From: Clostridia bacterium
Lineage (GTDB): Bacteria > Bacillota > Clostridia > TANB77 > UBA1234
Direction of reading: 5' to 3'
DNA: 61,799 nt
Assembly (NCBI GenBank): GCA_900765095.1
Contig: CAAFRB010000107.1
Location: 1 to 61,799, forward strand
Shown here: piece by piece, positions 42,354-51,360 of the stretch
Position numbering within the stretch: the stretch's first letter is position 1
Layout: each line of letters starts with the position of its first letter
Program-made: the position numbers and the translations under genes
Notes under the pieces: generated by a model
Databases searched by the model: none
Seen by the model: only the letters and a program-made list of their open reading frames with translations
Told to the model about the DNA's origin: nothing

Positions 42354-42393
42354 ACAAAAAATTCCTGTGGAGATGTAATCTCCATCAGGAATT
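42354..42393 (-). terminator. Strong terminator of the candidate large RNA
   Basis: On the minus strand ATTCCTG-at-GGAGAT pairs with ATCTCC-a-CAGGAAT around a TAC loop, and six T follow directly. There is no coding gene ending here on the minus strand; minC ends 520 bases upstream. Confidence 0.92.
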
Positions 42394-42880
42394 GCAACGA
42401 ACCACATATTAATCTTAACGCCGACTATACATCATAGCTACACATCCCACATTGCCTTTCGACAATGCAAAACATTCCGCCACAACGGATAATCTTTGCT
42501 CGACCAATCAAAGCATCTTAGCAAATGTATTGTTCCAATATGAGGAACAACACACTAGCACTTGTATAGAATATTTTTTCCTTTAGTTGTCCAACATTTT
42601 AATGAACAACTAAATTAAAAGTTTTCTAATATTCGACACCTAAAAAAGATCTGCGCTCAAACCGTATTACATGTTAGTCGACCATACATCCAAGCACTAA
42701 GGTCAAATAAAATTACAGCCGACTTCATACATAATAGGCTCTTAACTCCGGACTAATACAAATCTAAGTTTTACTTAAACCTGCACAAGCCTTTGCTCGA
42801 ATTATACTAAAACACTACTTATGCTCTAACACAACTCTTAGCTCAACTAATATCGATCCGATACTAATATTGTGCACAGA
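42354..42880 (-). ncRNA. Candidate large structured non-coding RNA (about 525 nt), class unknown
   Basis: No plausible protein frame exists on either strand. Two sampled 60-base lines (42361, 42661) are 38% G+C, well above other intergenic DNA here. Local hairpins on the minus strand include TATCG/CGATA (near 42850), TTTAGTTGT/ACAACTAAA (42583-42613), TTGTTCC/GGAACAA (42530-42550), CTTTG/CAAAG (42493-42512) and CATTG/CAATG (42450-42468). The 5' end (CACAATATTA, 42865-42874) can pair with the 3' end (TAATATGTG, 42403-42411), closing the molecule. The sequence TCGAGCAAAG occurs twice. A strong terminator ends it. I saw no RNase P, tmRNA, SRP or 6S hallmarks. Size is in the range of the large ornate RNAs (OLE, ROOL), but I cannot match it to either. 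No clear own promoter was found; it may be the processed tail of the mre-minC transcript. Confidence 0.6.
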
Positions 42881-42911
42881 AAAAATTTTTATATTCATTT
42901 TTTTAAATTTT

Positions 42912-43538
42912 TTATTTATATATTTTAATTTCTCCCATATCTATTTTTGCAAACTCAAAACCTTCAGTATTATCTATTTTTGTTACTTCCGATTTCATTA
43001 TAATATCTGCGATTCTTAATTGAGTAGGATTTATTTCTGTTGCAGCAATAAAGGCACTTCTGTTTCCTTTCGCACCAGCATGTGCAAAGCCTCTTAGTTT
43101 TCCTAATATAATTACATTTCCTTCTGCAATTATCTCTGCTCCAGAATTTACATCTCCAAGAACAACTATGCTTCCTTCAAAATCAATTCTTCTTCCAGAC
43201 CTTAGCATACCTTTTATTACTTTTGTTTGAGTTACAGTAGTATCCTTCGTGAAAATATTGTTAATTGTTGCTAATCCCATCTGCTTTGGTCTTTCGATCT
43301 TTACTTCTGCATCTGTTTTTTCTTTTATCATATTTTCAATTTCAATTTCTTCACCATCTAATAATCGTTTTCCTGTAACTATTATTGGAGATTTTATATC
43401 GTCAAAAACTGTATCAGATGCTGAAAGTATCTTGTTTAGCTTTTCTTTTATTTCCGCATAACTAACATCTTTATTTAGTGTAATTACAAGTTTGCCATTC
43501 TTATTTTCAAAAAATACTTCTGTATTCATTTTCATCAT
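42912..43538 (-). CDS. minC: Septum site-determining protein MinC
   Basis: MinC of 208 residues. The N-terminal FtsZ-interacting domain (residues 1-95) is followed by the C-terminal beta-helix that binds MinD: GMLRSGRRIDFEGSIVVLGD, AEGNVIILGKLRGFAHAGAKGN and INPTQLRIADIIM. It blocks FtsZ ring formation away from midcell. It is the last coding gene of the DUF4321-radC-mreBCD-pbp2 operon, 10 bases after pbp2, while its partners minD and minE lie 11 kb away. Three nearby ATGs leave the start uncertain by up to three codons. Confidence 0.93.
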   Translation of the reverse strand: MMKMNTEVFFENKNGKLVITLNKDVSYAEIKEKLNKILSASDTVFDDIKSPIIVTGKRLLDGEEIEIENMIKEKTDAEVKIERPKQMGLATINNIFTKDTTVTQTKVIKGMLRSGRRIDFEGSIVVLGDVNSGAEIIAEGNVIILGKLRGFAHAGAKGNRSAFIAATEINPTQLRIADIIMKSEVTKIDNTEGFEFAKIDMGEIKIYK

Positions 43539-43548
43539 ATCCTCTCAA

Positions 43549-45660
43549 CTAATTATTAATTAAAACTTCTTCTATTGATCTTAATGTAAGGTCTTCTTCT
43601 ACATCCTTATTGTTATATCCAAAGTATTCTTCCATTACTTCTTTAACAGCAGGTGCTGTGTAAGCACCGTGTCCACCATGTTCAATAACGCAAACAACAA
43701 CAATTTCAGGATCATGGTATGGTGCAAACCCAACAAACCATGCATGGTCTGAACCACTACTTGCAGTTGCTGTTCCCGTCTTACCTGCTACTTCTATTGG
43801 GAATGAACTAAAAGTACTGTAAGCTGTTCCGCCTGTTTCTCCGGTAACTGATCTCATTCCCTCAAATACTGTATCTATCGTTTCTTTTGAAAAGCCTAAA
43901 TCTCCAAGATTAATTTCTGGTTTATTTATCTTTTCATCAATTACCTCGTCTACTTCTTTATTAGAAATATCTTTTCCTGTTGAATCCACTACACTCTTTA
44001 ATATTGTTAGTTCATTCTTCACACCGCCATTTGCTAACGTCGCAATGTAATACGCCATTTGAATCGGTGTAAAACTATTGTATGATTGTCCTATTCCTGC
44101 AGAAAGTGTATCTGCCACCATCCATTGCCTTTTTCCTCCATCTCTTTCATTTAGTTTCTGAATGTACTCTCTTGATGCGAGTGTGCCTGAAACTTCACCA
44201 GGTAGTTCTATGCCAGTTTTAGTTCCTAGCCCAAATAAACCTGCGTATCTAGACAATGTATCAATTCCCATTCTATAACTAACATCATAAAAATAATAGT
44301 TACATGAAACTTTAAGAGCTTTTTCTGCATCTACTAAACCATGATTTGTTCTATAGCCCTTCCATATCCAACATGCTGGTTTGTGTCCTTTATCATAAAC
44401 ACCTTTAGTAAGAATTTGTTCATGTATTCCTATTGTTCCAGATTCTATTGCAGCAATTGTTGTAACCATTTTAAAAGTAGAACCTGGAGAATACGTTCCT
44501 TGAATAGCCCTGTTAAACATTGGCATATCCTCATTTTCAAAATACTTTTTATATTCGCTTGCACTTATTCCATCTGTAAATTCATCTGGATTATATTCAG
44601 GATAACTTGCAAGAGCAAGCACTTCCGAAGTTTTAGTATCTAATACTACTAATGCGCCAGCTTTTGCATCTTCACATTTATCAGAGAATCCACCCGATTG
44701 TATCTTTTTAATATACTTTTCCAAAACTTCTTCTGCTTTCTTTTGCAAATCAAAATCAATTGTCAATATAACGCTGTTGCCCATTTCACTTTCTATCGTT
44801 TCCTCTTTATCTGTAACACGTCCCTCTGAATCCATTTCCAATCTCATTTTTCCGTCTTTTCCACGTAAAAAGTTTTCAAAAGTAGCTTCGATACCACTTT
44901 TTCCTATCATGTCATTTTGTGAATATCCTTGATCTTTTTTATTTTTATATTCAGTACTTCCTATTCTTCCGATATATCCAATTATGTGTGAAGCTACATT
45001 CTGTGTAAGATATTTTCTTATAGGATACGTAGTGACAACAATACCAGAAAGTTCATTTCCCCTTTCCTCTATTTCTAGCATACTTTCTTGAGAAATTTCT
45101 TTTGCTAACACCACACTTTTAAAACTAGAATAACCTTTACTCGCAATTTCATATCTTAATGCTATAACTTTTTTTACATCATTTACATCATCATACTGTA
45201 TTTCATACTTTTTCTTATAAAACTCTATAACCTCGTCAACACTTGCATCTCCACTCATTTTGTTACTAACTTTCCAATTTTTCGCCCCTTCTTCGCTTTT
45301 ATTAAAAGTCATCATTTCAAAATCTATAGGGAAATTATTTGTATATGTATCATTATTTTTTTCTAAGATATTTGCTAATTTTAAAAGAACTTCATTCAAT
45401 TTAGTCTTTGGTATTTTTGTGTAATACAAATTTACATTATATCCTGTAATGCTTGTGACTAGCAGTTTTCCGTATCTATCATATATCTCACCTCTCGGAG
45501 CAGTAACTTTAATCTCACGTACTAGTCTGTTTTCAGATTGCTGTCTATAACTTGCTCCATTAACTATCTGAAGATTAAATAATTGACAAACAAAAACTAT
45601 TCCAACAATGCAAACTATAATCATTAGTATATTAAATCTAGTTCCAACGTTGTTATACAT
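43549..45660 (-). CDS. mrdA: Penicillin-binding protein 2 (elongation transpeptidase)
   Basis: A class B PBP of 703 residues that cross-links lateral-wall peptidoglycan with RodA and MreBCD. One membrane helix (residues 11-30) precedes the dimerisation/pedestal domain with RGEIYDRYGKLL. Transpeptidase motifs are SxxK as STFK (394-397), SxN as SCN (452-454) and KTG (627-629). Position after mreBCD is canonical. The ribosome site is GGAGTGG. A longer-than-usual linker of about 60 residues (95-170), rich in Asn, Lys and Asp, is present in the pedestal. Confidence 0.95.
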   Translation of the reverse strand: MYNNVGTRFNILMIIVCIVGIVFVCQLFNLQIVNGASYRQQSENRLVREIKVTAPRGEIYDRYGKLLVTSITGYNVNLYYTKIPKTKLNEVLLKLANILEKNNDTYTNNFPIDFEMMTFNKSEEGAKNWKVSNKMSGDASVDEVIEFYKKKYEIQYDDVNDVKKVIALRYEIASKGYSSFKSVVLAKEISQESMLEIEERGNELSGIVVTTYPIRKYLTQNVASHIIGYIGRIGSTEYKNKKDQGYSQNDMIGKSGIEATFENFLRGKDGKMRLEMDSEGRVTDKEETIESEMGNSVILTIDFDLQKKAEEVLEKYIKKIQSGGFSDKCEDAKAGALVVLDTKTSEVLALASYPEYNPDEFTDGISASEYKKYFENEDMPMFNRAIQGTYSPGSTFKMVTTIAAIESGTIGIHEQILTKGVYDKGHKPACWIWKGYRTNHGLVDAEKALKVSCNYYFYDVSYRMGIDTLSRYAGLFGLGTKTGIELPGEVSGTLASREYIQKLNERDGGKRQWMVADTLSAGIGQSYNSFTPIQMAYYIATLANGGVKNELTILKSVVDSTGKDISNKEVDEVIDEKINKPEINLGDLGFSKETIDTVFEGMRSVTGETGGTAYSTFSSFPIEVAGKTGTATASSGSDHAWFVGFAPYHDPEIVVVCVIEHGGHGAYTAPAVKEVMEEYFGYNNKDVEEDLTLRSIEEVLINN

Positions 45661-45674
45661 TACCCACTCCTTTC

Positions 45675-46199
45675 CTATAATAAATAATAACTGTTTTTGC
45701 TTTTATTGATTATTTCGCCTAAAGCACTTAAAGGTTTGAAAAAAATCCTTGCAAGTATCATATTATACAAAGTTTCCTTTATAACTATAAAAATTGCTGG
45801 TAAAAACTCAAATGAATAGTTGTAAATTAATACAAATACAAAGTAAAGAAGTAATTCTATTATCACAGTTAATGCTGCCACCATATACACCATGGAAAGC
45901 TTATTTTCTTTAGAAAATCCTTTACTAAACTCTCCACTAGCAAGACCTACAAGCATAAACGCTATCAAATATATACCAAATGCTTTTCCATACATTATAT
46001 CTGTTAATGCTCCATAAACGCAACCCGTCAAAACTCCTGGTATAATTCCTGAGCTAAGACCAATTCCTGATACTAGCACAATTCCTAAGTTGGCCGCCAC
46101 CCCAAACAATTTAATTTCTTCAAGTAACGTAACCTGCAAGCCTAAACATATCCATATTAAAATAAAAACTATTGCTCCTATAACAATCTTTTTTTCCAT
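45675..46199 (-). CDS. mreD: Rod shape-determining protein MreD
   Basis: A 174-residue integral membrane protein with about five helices, matching MreD in size, topology and operon position. Visible segments are GIVLVSGIGLSSGIIPGVLTG, DIMYGKAFGIYLIAFM and a Phe/Tyr-rich C-terminal half. It is part of the elongasome linking MreB/MreC to RodA-PBP2. GGAGAG precedes the ATG. Confidence 0.9.
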   Translation of the reverse strand: MEKKIVIGAIVFILIWICLGLQVTLLEEIKLFGVAANLGIVLVSGIGLSSGIIPGVLTGCVYGALTDIMYGKAFGIYLIAFMLVGLASGEFSKGFSKENKLSMVYMVAALTVIIELLLYFVFVLIYNYSFEFLPAIFIVIKETLYNMILARIFFKPLSALGEIINKSKNSYYLL

Positions 46200-46209
46200 C
46201 TATCTCTCC

Positions 46210-47052
46210 TTACTCAGTAACATCCCCACTCTTTGTTATTATTGCAAGTGTTTCAACCTTGTCAAAATCCACGTACATCTGTAAAATGGCTTCATTTTCA
46301 ATAGGATTCTTTTTGTTTACAACTTCTAATATTTTTCCAATTCCAATTCCTTTAGGGTATATTCCGCCCATCCCAGATGTTTCAATCTTATCGCCTTCAA
46401 TTAAAACAGTTCCAGATGGTATATTAATTACTTTTAATTGTTGCTTTTCTAATAAAGAAATACTACCCTTACATACAACTTCATCCCTAGTTCTTGTAAT
46501 CCTTGCACTAACTGAATTGCCTGCATCTAGCACAGAAATTATTTTTGCTGTGTTTTTCGTAACAGTTTCAACGTATCCAAACAATCCAGCCTCTGCAATT
46601 ACTGTCATACCAGGTTTTATTCCATCATTAGAGCCTTTATTTACAACATATATTGCTTCCCAATTAGTATTCGATTTAGAAATAATATCAGCAACTACCA
46701 CATCATAATCTGGATATTTATCAGACAAATTAGCATGTCCTTTTAATACTTGATTTTCAGCATAAATAGATTCATAATTTATAACTTTGGATTCTAATTG
46801 GCTGATTTGTTCTTTAAGATTATCATTTTCAGCTTTCAACTCTTCTATATCTGCAAAAAAAGAATTGCTACCTGTAACATACTCTTTTATATGTCTGTAT
46901 GCTCGTTGAGGTAATACAATAACATCATTTAGTATGCTTTCTATAAGAGTTACTTTTCTTGTTTTCCCGTTTGTAAGAGCAATACATGAAAATAATGCTA
47001 TTACCAAAACTATTTTAAAAGCGTTCTTTAGCCAATTTCCTCGCACTCTCAC
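46210..47052 (-). CDS. mreC: Rod shape-determining protein MreC
   Basis: A 280-residue bitopic protein. One N-terminal helix (residues 11-28) is followed by a coiled coil (IEELKAENDNLKEQISQLES) and the MreC beta domains (VVADIISKSNTNWEAIYVVN, KGSNDGIKPGMTVIAE, GLFGYVETV, VLDAGNSVSARI). It scaffolds the elongation complex at the outer face of the membrane. The first codon is a GTG with GGGAG close upstream; a second GTG two codons on is an alternative start. Confidence 0.93.
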   Translation of the reverse strand: MRVRGNWLKNAFKIVLVIALFSCIALTNGKTRKVTLIESILNDVIVLPQRAYRHIKEYVTGSNSFFADIEELKAENDNLKEQISQLESKVINYESIYAENQVLKGHANLSDKYPDYDVVVADIISKSNTNWEAIYVVNKGSNDGIKPGMTVIAEAGLFGYVETVTKNTAKIISVLDAGNSVSARITRTRDEVVCKGSISLLEKQQLKVINIPSGTVLIEGDKIETSGMGGIYPKGIGIGKILEVVNKKNPIENEAILQMYVDFDKVETLAIITKSGDVTE

Positions 47053-47066
47053 AATCTCCCTTCAAT

Positions 47067-48089
47067 TTATCTTCTCTTTTTAGAATTTATTAAGACACTC
47101 TTCAACGAATCTAAATCATCTAACACCTTTCCAGCACCTTTTACGACACAATCTAAAGGATTATTTGCAATATTCACAGGTATACCTGTTTGCAACGCTA
47201 ATAGTCTGTCGAAGTTTTTAATCAAAGCTCCACCGCCTGAAAGCGTGATTCCATTTACCATGATGTCAGAAGATAACTCTGGTGGAGTCTTTTCTAAAGT
47301 CATTTTTATCGCATCAATTATTTGCATTATAACTTCCTTCATAGCTTCTTCTATCTGTACAGAATTTACTGTAATTGTTTTGGGAAGCCCTGTAGAAAAA
47401 TCTCTTCCCTTAACATCCATCTCTTCTGTAGTCATTGAAGGATAAGCACATCCGATAGTTATTTTTATTTCTTCGGCTGTAGTTTCACCTATTGCGACAT
47501 TAAATTTCTTTTTAACATAGTCAACAATGGCTTCATTTAATTCGTCGCCAGCAATTCTAAGTGATCTGCTCGTTACGATACCTCCAAGTGATATTACACA
47601 GATTTCACTTGTTCCACCACCAATGTCAACTATCATAGTTCCACTTGGATCACTTATCTTTAATCCCGCACCAATAGCAGCTGCTATTGGCTCTTCCATA
47701 AGATATGCTTCTCTTGCACCAGCATTTAAAGTAGCTTCTTCCACAGCTCTTTCTTCAACTTCAGTTACACCAGTTGGAACACAAACAACTACTCTTGGTC
47801 TTGCTATCACATATCTTTTGCATGCCTTATCCACTAAATATTTAAGCATCATTTTAGTAGCTGTAAAGTCTGCAATTACACCATCTTTAAGTGGTCTAAC
47901 AGCAGTTAAGTTTTCAGGAGTTCTCCCCAACATCTCTTTTGCTTCAGTTCCAACAGCAACAACATCTCCTGTATATTTATTCATTGCTACCACTGATGGT
48001 TCTCTAATTATTATTCCCTTTCCTTTTAAATGTACTAATGTATTGGCCGTGCCAAGATCAATTCCTATATCCTTTGCAAAAAAGCCCAT
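47067..48089 (-). CDS. mreB: Rod shape-determining protein MreB
   Basis: An actin-like ATPase of 340 residues that organises lateral wall synthesis. Actin-family phosphate loops and adenosine motif are visible: DIGIDLGTANTLVHLKGKG, MIVDIGGGTSEICVIS, ITLSGGGALI. The hydrophobic membrane-binding head (MGFFAKD) is present. The ATG at 48089 was chosen because AGGAGG is nine bases upstream; an in-frame TTG at 48098 touches the ribosome site. radC precedes it by 13 bases. Confidence 0.96.
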   Translation of the reverse strand: MGFFAKDIGIDLGTANTLVHLKGKGIIIREPSVVAMNKYTGDVVAVGTEAKEMLGRTPENLTAVRPLKDGVIADFTATKMMLKYLVDKACKRYVIARPRVVVCVPTGVTEVEERAVEEATLNAGAREAYLMEEPIAAAIGAGLKISDPSGTMIVDIGGGTSEICVISLGGIVTSRSLRIAGDELNEAIVDYVKKKFNVAIGETTAEEIKITIGCAYPSMTTEEMDVKGRDFSTGLPKTITVNSVQIEEAMKEVIMQIIDAIKMTLEKTPPELSSDIMVNGITLSGGGALIKNFDRLLALQTGIPVNIANNPLDCVVKGAGKVLDDLDSLKSVLINSKKRR

Positions 48090-48102
48090 TAATTTCAACC
48101 TC

Positions 48103-48786
48103 CTAAAACTTATTCATCCTTTTTAAGCTACAAAACTTGTCATTCCCAATAATAACATGGTCTAATACTTCTATACCAATTAATTTTCCCGCATCTCTCA
48201 ACCTAGCAGAAAACACTATGTCACTCTTACTAGGTGTTGGGTCGCCACTAGGGTGATTATGTGCAACTATGATTCTTGTAGAATTATAACGTATTGCCTC
48301 TTTAAAAACATCCCTAGCTTCAATCAATGTAGAGTTTGCAGTTCCTAAACTAATTGTACTAACTCTAACAATTTCATTTTTCACGTTAAGTACAATGACT
48401 TTCATCATTTCCTGTGAAGAGTCCTTCATGTCCGACATCAAAACTTCAGCAACATCATCTGGTGATGTAATAGTTTTTCTTAGTATCTTATAAGGTTTAG
48501 ATATCCTTTTTGCTAATTCAATTGTAGCTTTTAATTGAATGGCTTTAACTCTTCCTAGCCCTTTTATCTTACGTAAATCATCAATTGAAACCTCCTTCAA
48601 AAAGTTTAATCCTCTTTTTTCACTATCTAAAAGTAGAATCTCTTGTGCCAATTCGACTGACGTCTTATCTTTAGTTCCACTCTTAATAATGATTGCCAAA
48701 AGTTCTGCATCAGACAATCTTTCGGCTCCATAATTTTCAAACTTTTCGTAAGGTTTCTCCATTTCGGGCAAATCTTTAATCTTCAT
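48103..48786 (-). CDS. radC: RadC-family JAMM protein
   Basis: A 227-residue protein with an N-terminal helix-hairpin-helix segment (DDLRKIKGLGRVKAIQLKA) and a C-terminal JAB1/MPN metalloprotease-like domain with the JAMM ligands HNHPSGDPTPSKSD. The historic name RadC implies DNA repair, but its biochemical role is unresolved. The position upstream of mreB is conserved in Firmicutes. The ribosome site is AAAGGAA. Confidence 0.94.
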   Translation of the reverse strand: MKIKDLPEMEKPYEKFENYGAERLSDAELLAIIIKSGTKDKTSVELAQEILLLDSEKRGLNFLKEVSIDDLRKIKGLGRVKAIQLKATIELAKRISKPYKILRKTITSPDDVAEVLMSDMKDSSQEMMKVIVLNVKNEIVRVSTISLGTANSTLIEARDVFKEAIRYNSTRIIVAHNHPSGDPTPSKSDIVFSARLRDAGKLIGIEVLDHVIIGNDKFCSLKRMNKF

Positions 48787-48834
48787 TAAATTTCCTTTCT
48801 GTAAAGACCTGTCCCCTTATCAATTTATATTAAC

Positions 48835-49086
48835 TTAAATTTTTCTATATACAATAATAGCTATCAATATTCCTATTATGCTCGCAACATTTAACTGCAC
48901 CAAAAACTTAAACGAAATTTGTAATATGCTTATATCTAAAACAAATGGTTCTGTGAGTCCAAAACTTTTTCCATAAGAAAGCCATGACAAAAACGAAACA
49001 TTAGTAGCAAGCTCTCCTAAAAGTCCACCTAAGATAATTCCTGCAAATAGAAATATTATAAACAACCAAAACCTTTTTTCACCCAT
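48835..49086 (-). CDS. DUF4321 membrane protein
   Basis: An 83-residue protein with two membrane helices (residues 6-24 and 58-80) and the DUF4321 pattern (GIILGGLLGELA, PFVLDISILQISFKFLVQLNVAS, GILIAIIVYRKI). Function is unknown, but it commonly precedes radC-mreB in Clostridia. It is the first gene of the shape operon, behind a good promoter at 49125-49153. Confidence 0.85.
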   Translation of the reverse strand: MGEKRFWLFIIFLFAGIILGGLLGELATNVSFLSWLSYGKSFGLTEPFVLDISILQISFKFLVQLNVASIIGILIAIIVYRKI

Positions 49087-49124
49087 CCAAAAACCCCTCT
49101 TCTTTTGTAATCTTTACGCTCTTA

Positions 49125-49153
49125 ATTATATCTGTATATAATCCTGTTTTCAA
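49125..49153 (-). promoter_or_regulatory. Sigma-A promoter of the radC-mre-pbp2-minC operon
   Basis: On the minus strand TTGAAA (49148-49153) and a perfect TATAAT (49125-49130) are spaced by 17 bases. Confidence 0.82.
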
Positions 49154-49220
49154 GTATTTCCGTAATATCCGCAATACATTTTTTGACTTTTTTACAGTTC
49201 CATTTTCTTCAATGCAAGAA

Positions 49221-49327
49221 GGACTGAAAGAAAGAAAATTTCTCGCATAGAATAAAGTTTTTTATACCATGAAAGAAAAAATAATACATAAAATATTGCA
49301 AATTTATCATTTTTCTATTGTATAAAA
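49221..49327 (+). repeat. Dispersed element copy 5 (near full core)
   Basis: This copy starts with GACTGAAAGAAAGAAAATTT, then the CTCGCAT block, then arms TTTATACCATGAAAG and TTTTTCTATTGTATAAA around a loop with AATAATACATAAAA. Its right end merges with the T-tract of the terminator of the 49372-50673 gene. Confidence 0.85.
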
Positions 49328-49357
49328 AAATTACTCGGATTGTCAAAATCCAAGTAA
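49323..49357 (-). terminator. Intrinsic terminator of the PLD-like gene
   Basis: On the minus strand TTACTTGGATT pairs with AATCCGAGTAA with one mismatch around a five-base loop and is followed by seven T that run into the repeat element's right arm. Confidence 0.85.
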
Positions 49358-49371
49358 CTTTTTAGGCTGTA

Positions 49372-50673
49372 TTAAATTATTCCGTATCTTCTTTTTTGTC
49401 CTCTTATTGAATTTACTAAGTAACGTTCCCAAAGGTTATATTCTTCCGTGTCTTTTCTTATTATCTCGCATTTATATTTTTTTACATTTTCTTTTATTAT
49501 TCTCACTATGTCGCCTTCGTTGATACCAAGAGAATCTATAACACTTGATTTTATAGCTAATCCTTTATCTGTGTTAGTTATCAATGTATTTTCATCAACA
49601 TTTAATTTATTGCTTCTGTTGTCAAACACATCAAAAGTAACTACTGAATTAAGTCTATTATTTTCATCTAATTTAAAGCTATTATCATAATCAAAGAATG
49701 TAGCTAAGTTATCCGCTATTGATTTAGGCACTTTAATTTCTCCTGCACCAGCACCCTTTTCCGCAATCTTATTAGCTTCTATCATCAATGTGTTCATATT
49801 TGAATAATCTAATTCGCTAGATATCAATATTGTTGTTTTTTTCTTTTCTTCTATTTTCTCATCATGCTTTTTATATAATTTTTCTAAGTCTTTTTCACTT
49901 TTATTCAAACGTTTTAAGATAGCATCTTTTTCATTTTTCTCTTTTTTAAATTCTTTTTCTGTTTCAAGTACAACATTCTTTCTAACGCCGATGTTTGTAT
50001 CTATGTCTATATTCACATCTTCAAAATCATTAGAATCAATTATAGAATTAGAAGCGCCTTCATCATATATTTGCTCGCCAATAACATTTTCTTTGTTGCC
50101 ATACATCTCGCTTATTCTTGGTATCTTTCTGTCTGTTATTCTGGCAACTATATCTCCACGTTCTGCAAGAAGCATAATCTCGTCTTCGCCCACACTATGA
50201 AACTCACTTACTGCACTTGCTAAAATGTTATTTTTAGCTATATCAAAGGCTTTTCTTTCAGAATCATCATACTTAATTTCAGCAACAATTGATGAATTTT
50301 CTAAAAGCCCACCACTAGAAAGTTTAGAACCAGTCATATAAATATAAGACTCACCATTTTTGTTATCAAAAACATAAACTCTCATTTCTGCCTTATCATC
50401 ATCTGTGTTTATATGTATATTTAGATTGCAACCTATTGATAATAACTTCATCATCATGTCCTTTGAAGTGTTCTTTCTGTCTACTCCAATAAACACATTA
50501 ATTTTCGTGCTATTCTTTATTGCATTTTCCATTTCTTCTTGAATAATTTCAATTCCGGTATCCTTAACCAATCCAACAACAATATAAACCTCATCAAATT
50601 TTTCACTTAACCTCTGATTTAAAATATCCCCTAATTTTACTTCCTTTGGTTGATTTAAAAATTTAATTTCCAT
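49372..50673 (-). CDS. PLD-nuclease-like protein without visible HKD motif
   Basis: A 433-residue soluble protein. The N-terminal ~165 residues resemble a phospholipase-D-fold nuclease half (YIVVGLVKDTGIEII, INVFIGVDRKNTSKD, ESYIYMTGSKLSSGGL). The HxK catalytic pair is not visible, so activity is doubtful. A charged coiled-coil-like linker (residues ~225-275, rich in Lys and Glu) and a beta-rich C-terminal domain (TFDVFDNRSN, VIDSLGINEGDIVRII) follow. Restriction-type PLD proteins share this layout, but I see no methylase partner. The start at 50673 has AAGGAG upstream. It is monocistronic with its own terminator. Confidence 0.65.
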   Translation of the reverse strand: MEIKFLNQPKEVKLGDILNQRLSEKFDEVYIVVGLVKDTGIEIIQEEMENAIKNSTKINVFIGVDRKNTSKDMMMKLLSIGCNLNIHINTDDDKAEMRVYVFDNKNGESYIYMTGSKLSSGGLLENSSIVAEIKYDDSERKAFDIAKNNILASAVSEFHSVGEDEIMLLAERGDIVARITDRKIPRISEMYGNKENVIGEQIYDEGASNSIIDSNDFEDVNIDIDTNIGVRKNVVLETEKEFKKEKNEKDAILKRLNKSEKDLEKLYKKHDEKIEEKKKTTILISSELDYSNMNTLMIEANKIAEKGAGAGEIKVPKSIADNLATFFDYDNSFKLDENNRLNSVVTFDVFDNRSNKLNVDENTLITNTDKGLAIKSSVIDSLGINEGDIVRIIKENVKKYKCEIIRKDTEEYNLWERYLVNSIRGQKRRYGII

Positions 50674-50934
50674 AGCGTAGCTCCTTTTTATACAAATTCC
50701 ATTTATCATTTTACCATAATTTTACTAAAAAATCAACAATATGTCTTTCTGTTTTACATAATATTAGACTTTTTCGACATCTATTTTCAAAATTTAACAA
50801 AAGTTACCTCTTTTGCATAGTATGTACTATCTTAAATATTTCAGCTACACGGCTAAAAACTTATTTTATAAATGAATAATCTTAAAAAAAACTGGAAACA
50901 ATTAGTTTGGAAATCATTATTGGGAGTGAGAATT

Positions 50935-51279
50935 TTGATTATAAAAAGAGGAGATATGTATTATGCCGACTTAAGTCCTGTTGTTGGTTCTGAGCAAGGC
51001 GGTATTAGACCAGTACTTATAATACAAAATGACGTTGGAAATCGTTATAGTCCTACTGTAATAGCTGCTGCTATAACTTCTCAAACAAGTAAAAGTCGAC
51101 TTCCAACCCATATAAATATAGATTCAAAAGAATTTGGTCTTATGAAGAATTCCGTAATTTTAGCAGAACAAATACGCACAATTGATAAATCTCGACTCAT
51201 GGAAAAAATAGGTCAAGTTGACGAAAATATCATGGGGCAAGTAAATTCCGCTTTAGGAATAAGTTTCGGTTTAGTATAA
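50935..51279 (+). CDS. mazF: MazF/PemK-family mRNA interferase
   Basis: A 114-residue toxin-type endoribonuclease of the NdoA group. RGDMYYADLSPVVGSEQGGIRPVLIIQNDVGN contains the conserved Arg and SEQGGIRP loop of the active site, and the later VILAEQIRTIDKSRL is also typical. The canonical N-terminus points to the TTG at 50935 with GGGAG upstream. An in-frame ATG at 50872 would add 21 residues (MNNLKKNWKQLVWKSLLGVR...) and lacks a ribosome site. No antitoxin gene is seen upstream, where mazE usually sits. A terminator follows at 51294. Confidence 0.9.
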   Translation: MIIKRGDMYYADLSPVVGSEQGGIRPVLIIQNDVGNRYSPTVIAAAITSQTSKSRLPTHINIDSKEFGLMKNSVILAEQIRTIDKSRLMEKIGQVDENIMGQVNSALGISFGLV

Positions 51280-51293
51280 GTTATAATAACTTA

Positions 51294-51327
51294 AAAGAGT
51301 GAGAAATATACAAAGTTCCCACTCTTT
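51294..51327 (+). terminator. Hairpin after mazF
   Basis: AAAGAGTG and CACTCTTT pair over eight bases, followed by an AT-rich stretch with a weak T-tract. Confidence 0.65.
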
Positions 51328-51360
51328 CAAATTTCATTTTCAATTCATACAAGCATTTTT

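Noticed and set aside
42354..42880. Candidate RNase P RNA, tmRNA, SRP RNA or 6S RNA
   Set aside because: The conserved blocks I know for these (for example GAGGAAAGTC of RNase P, the tmRNA tag frame and CCA end) are not present.
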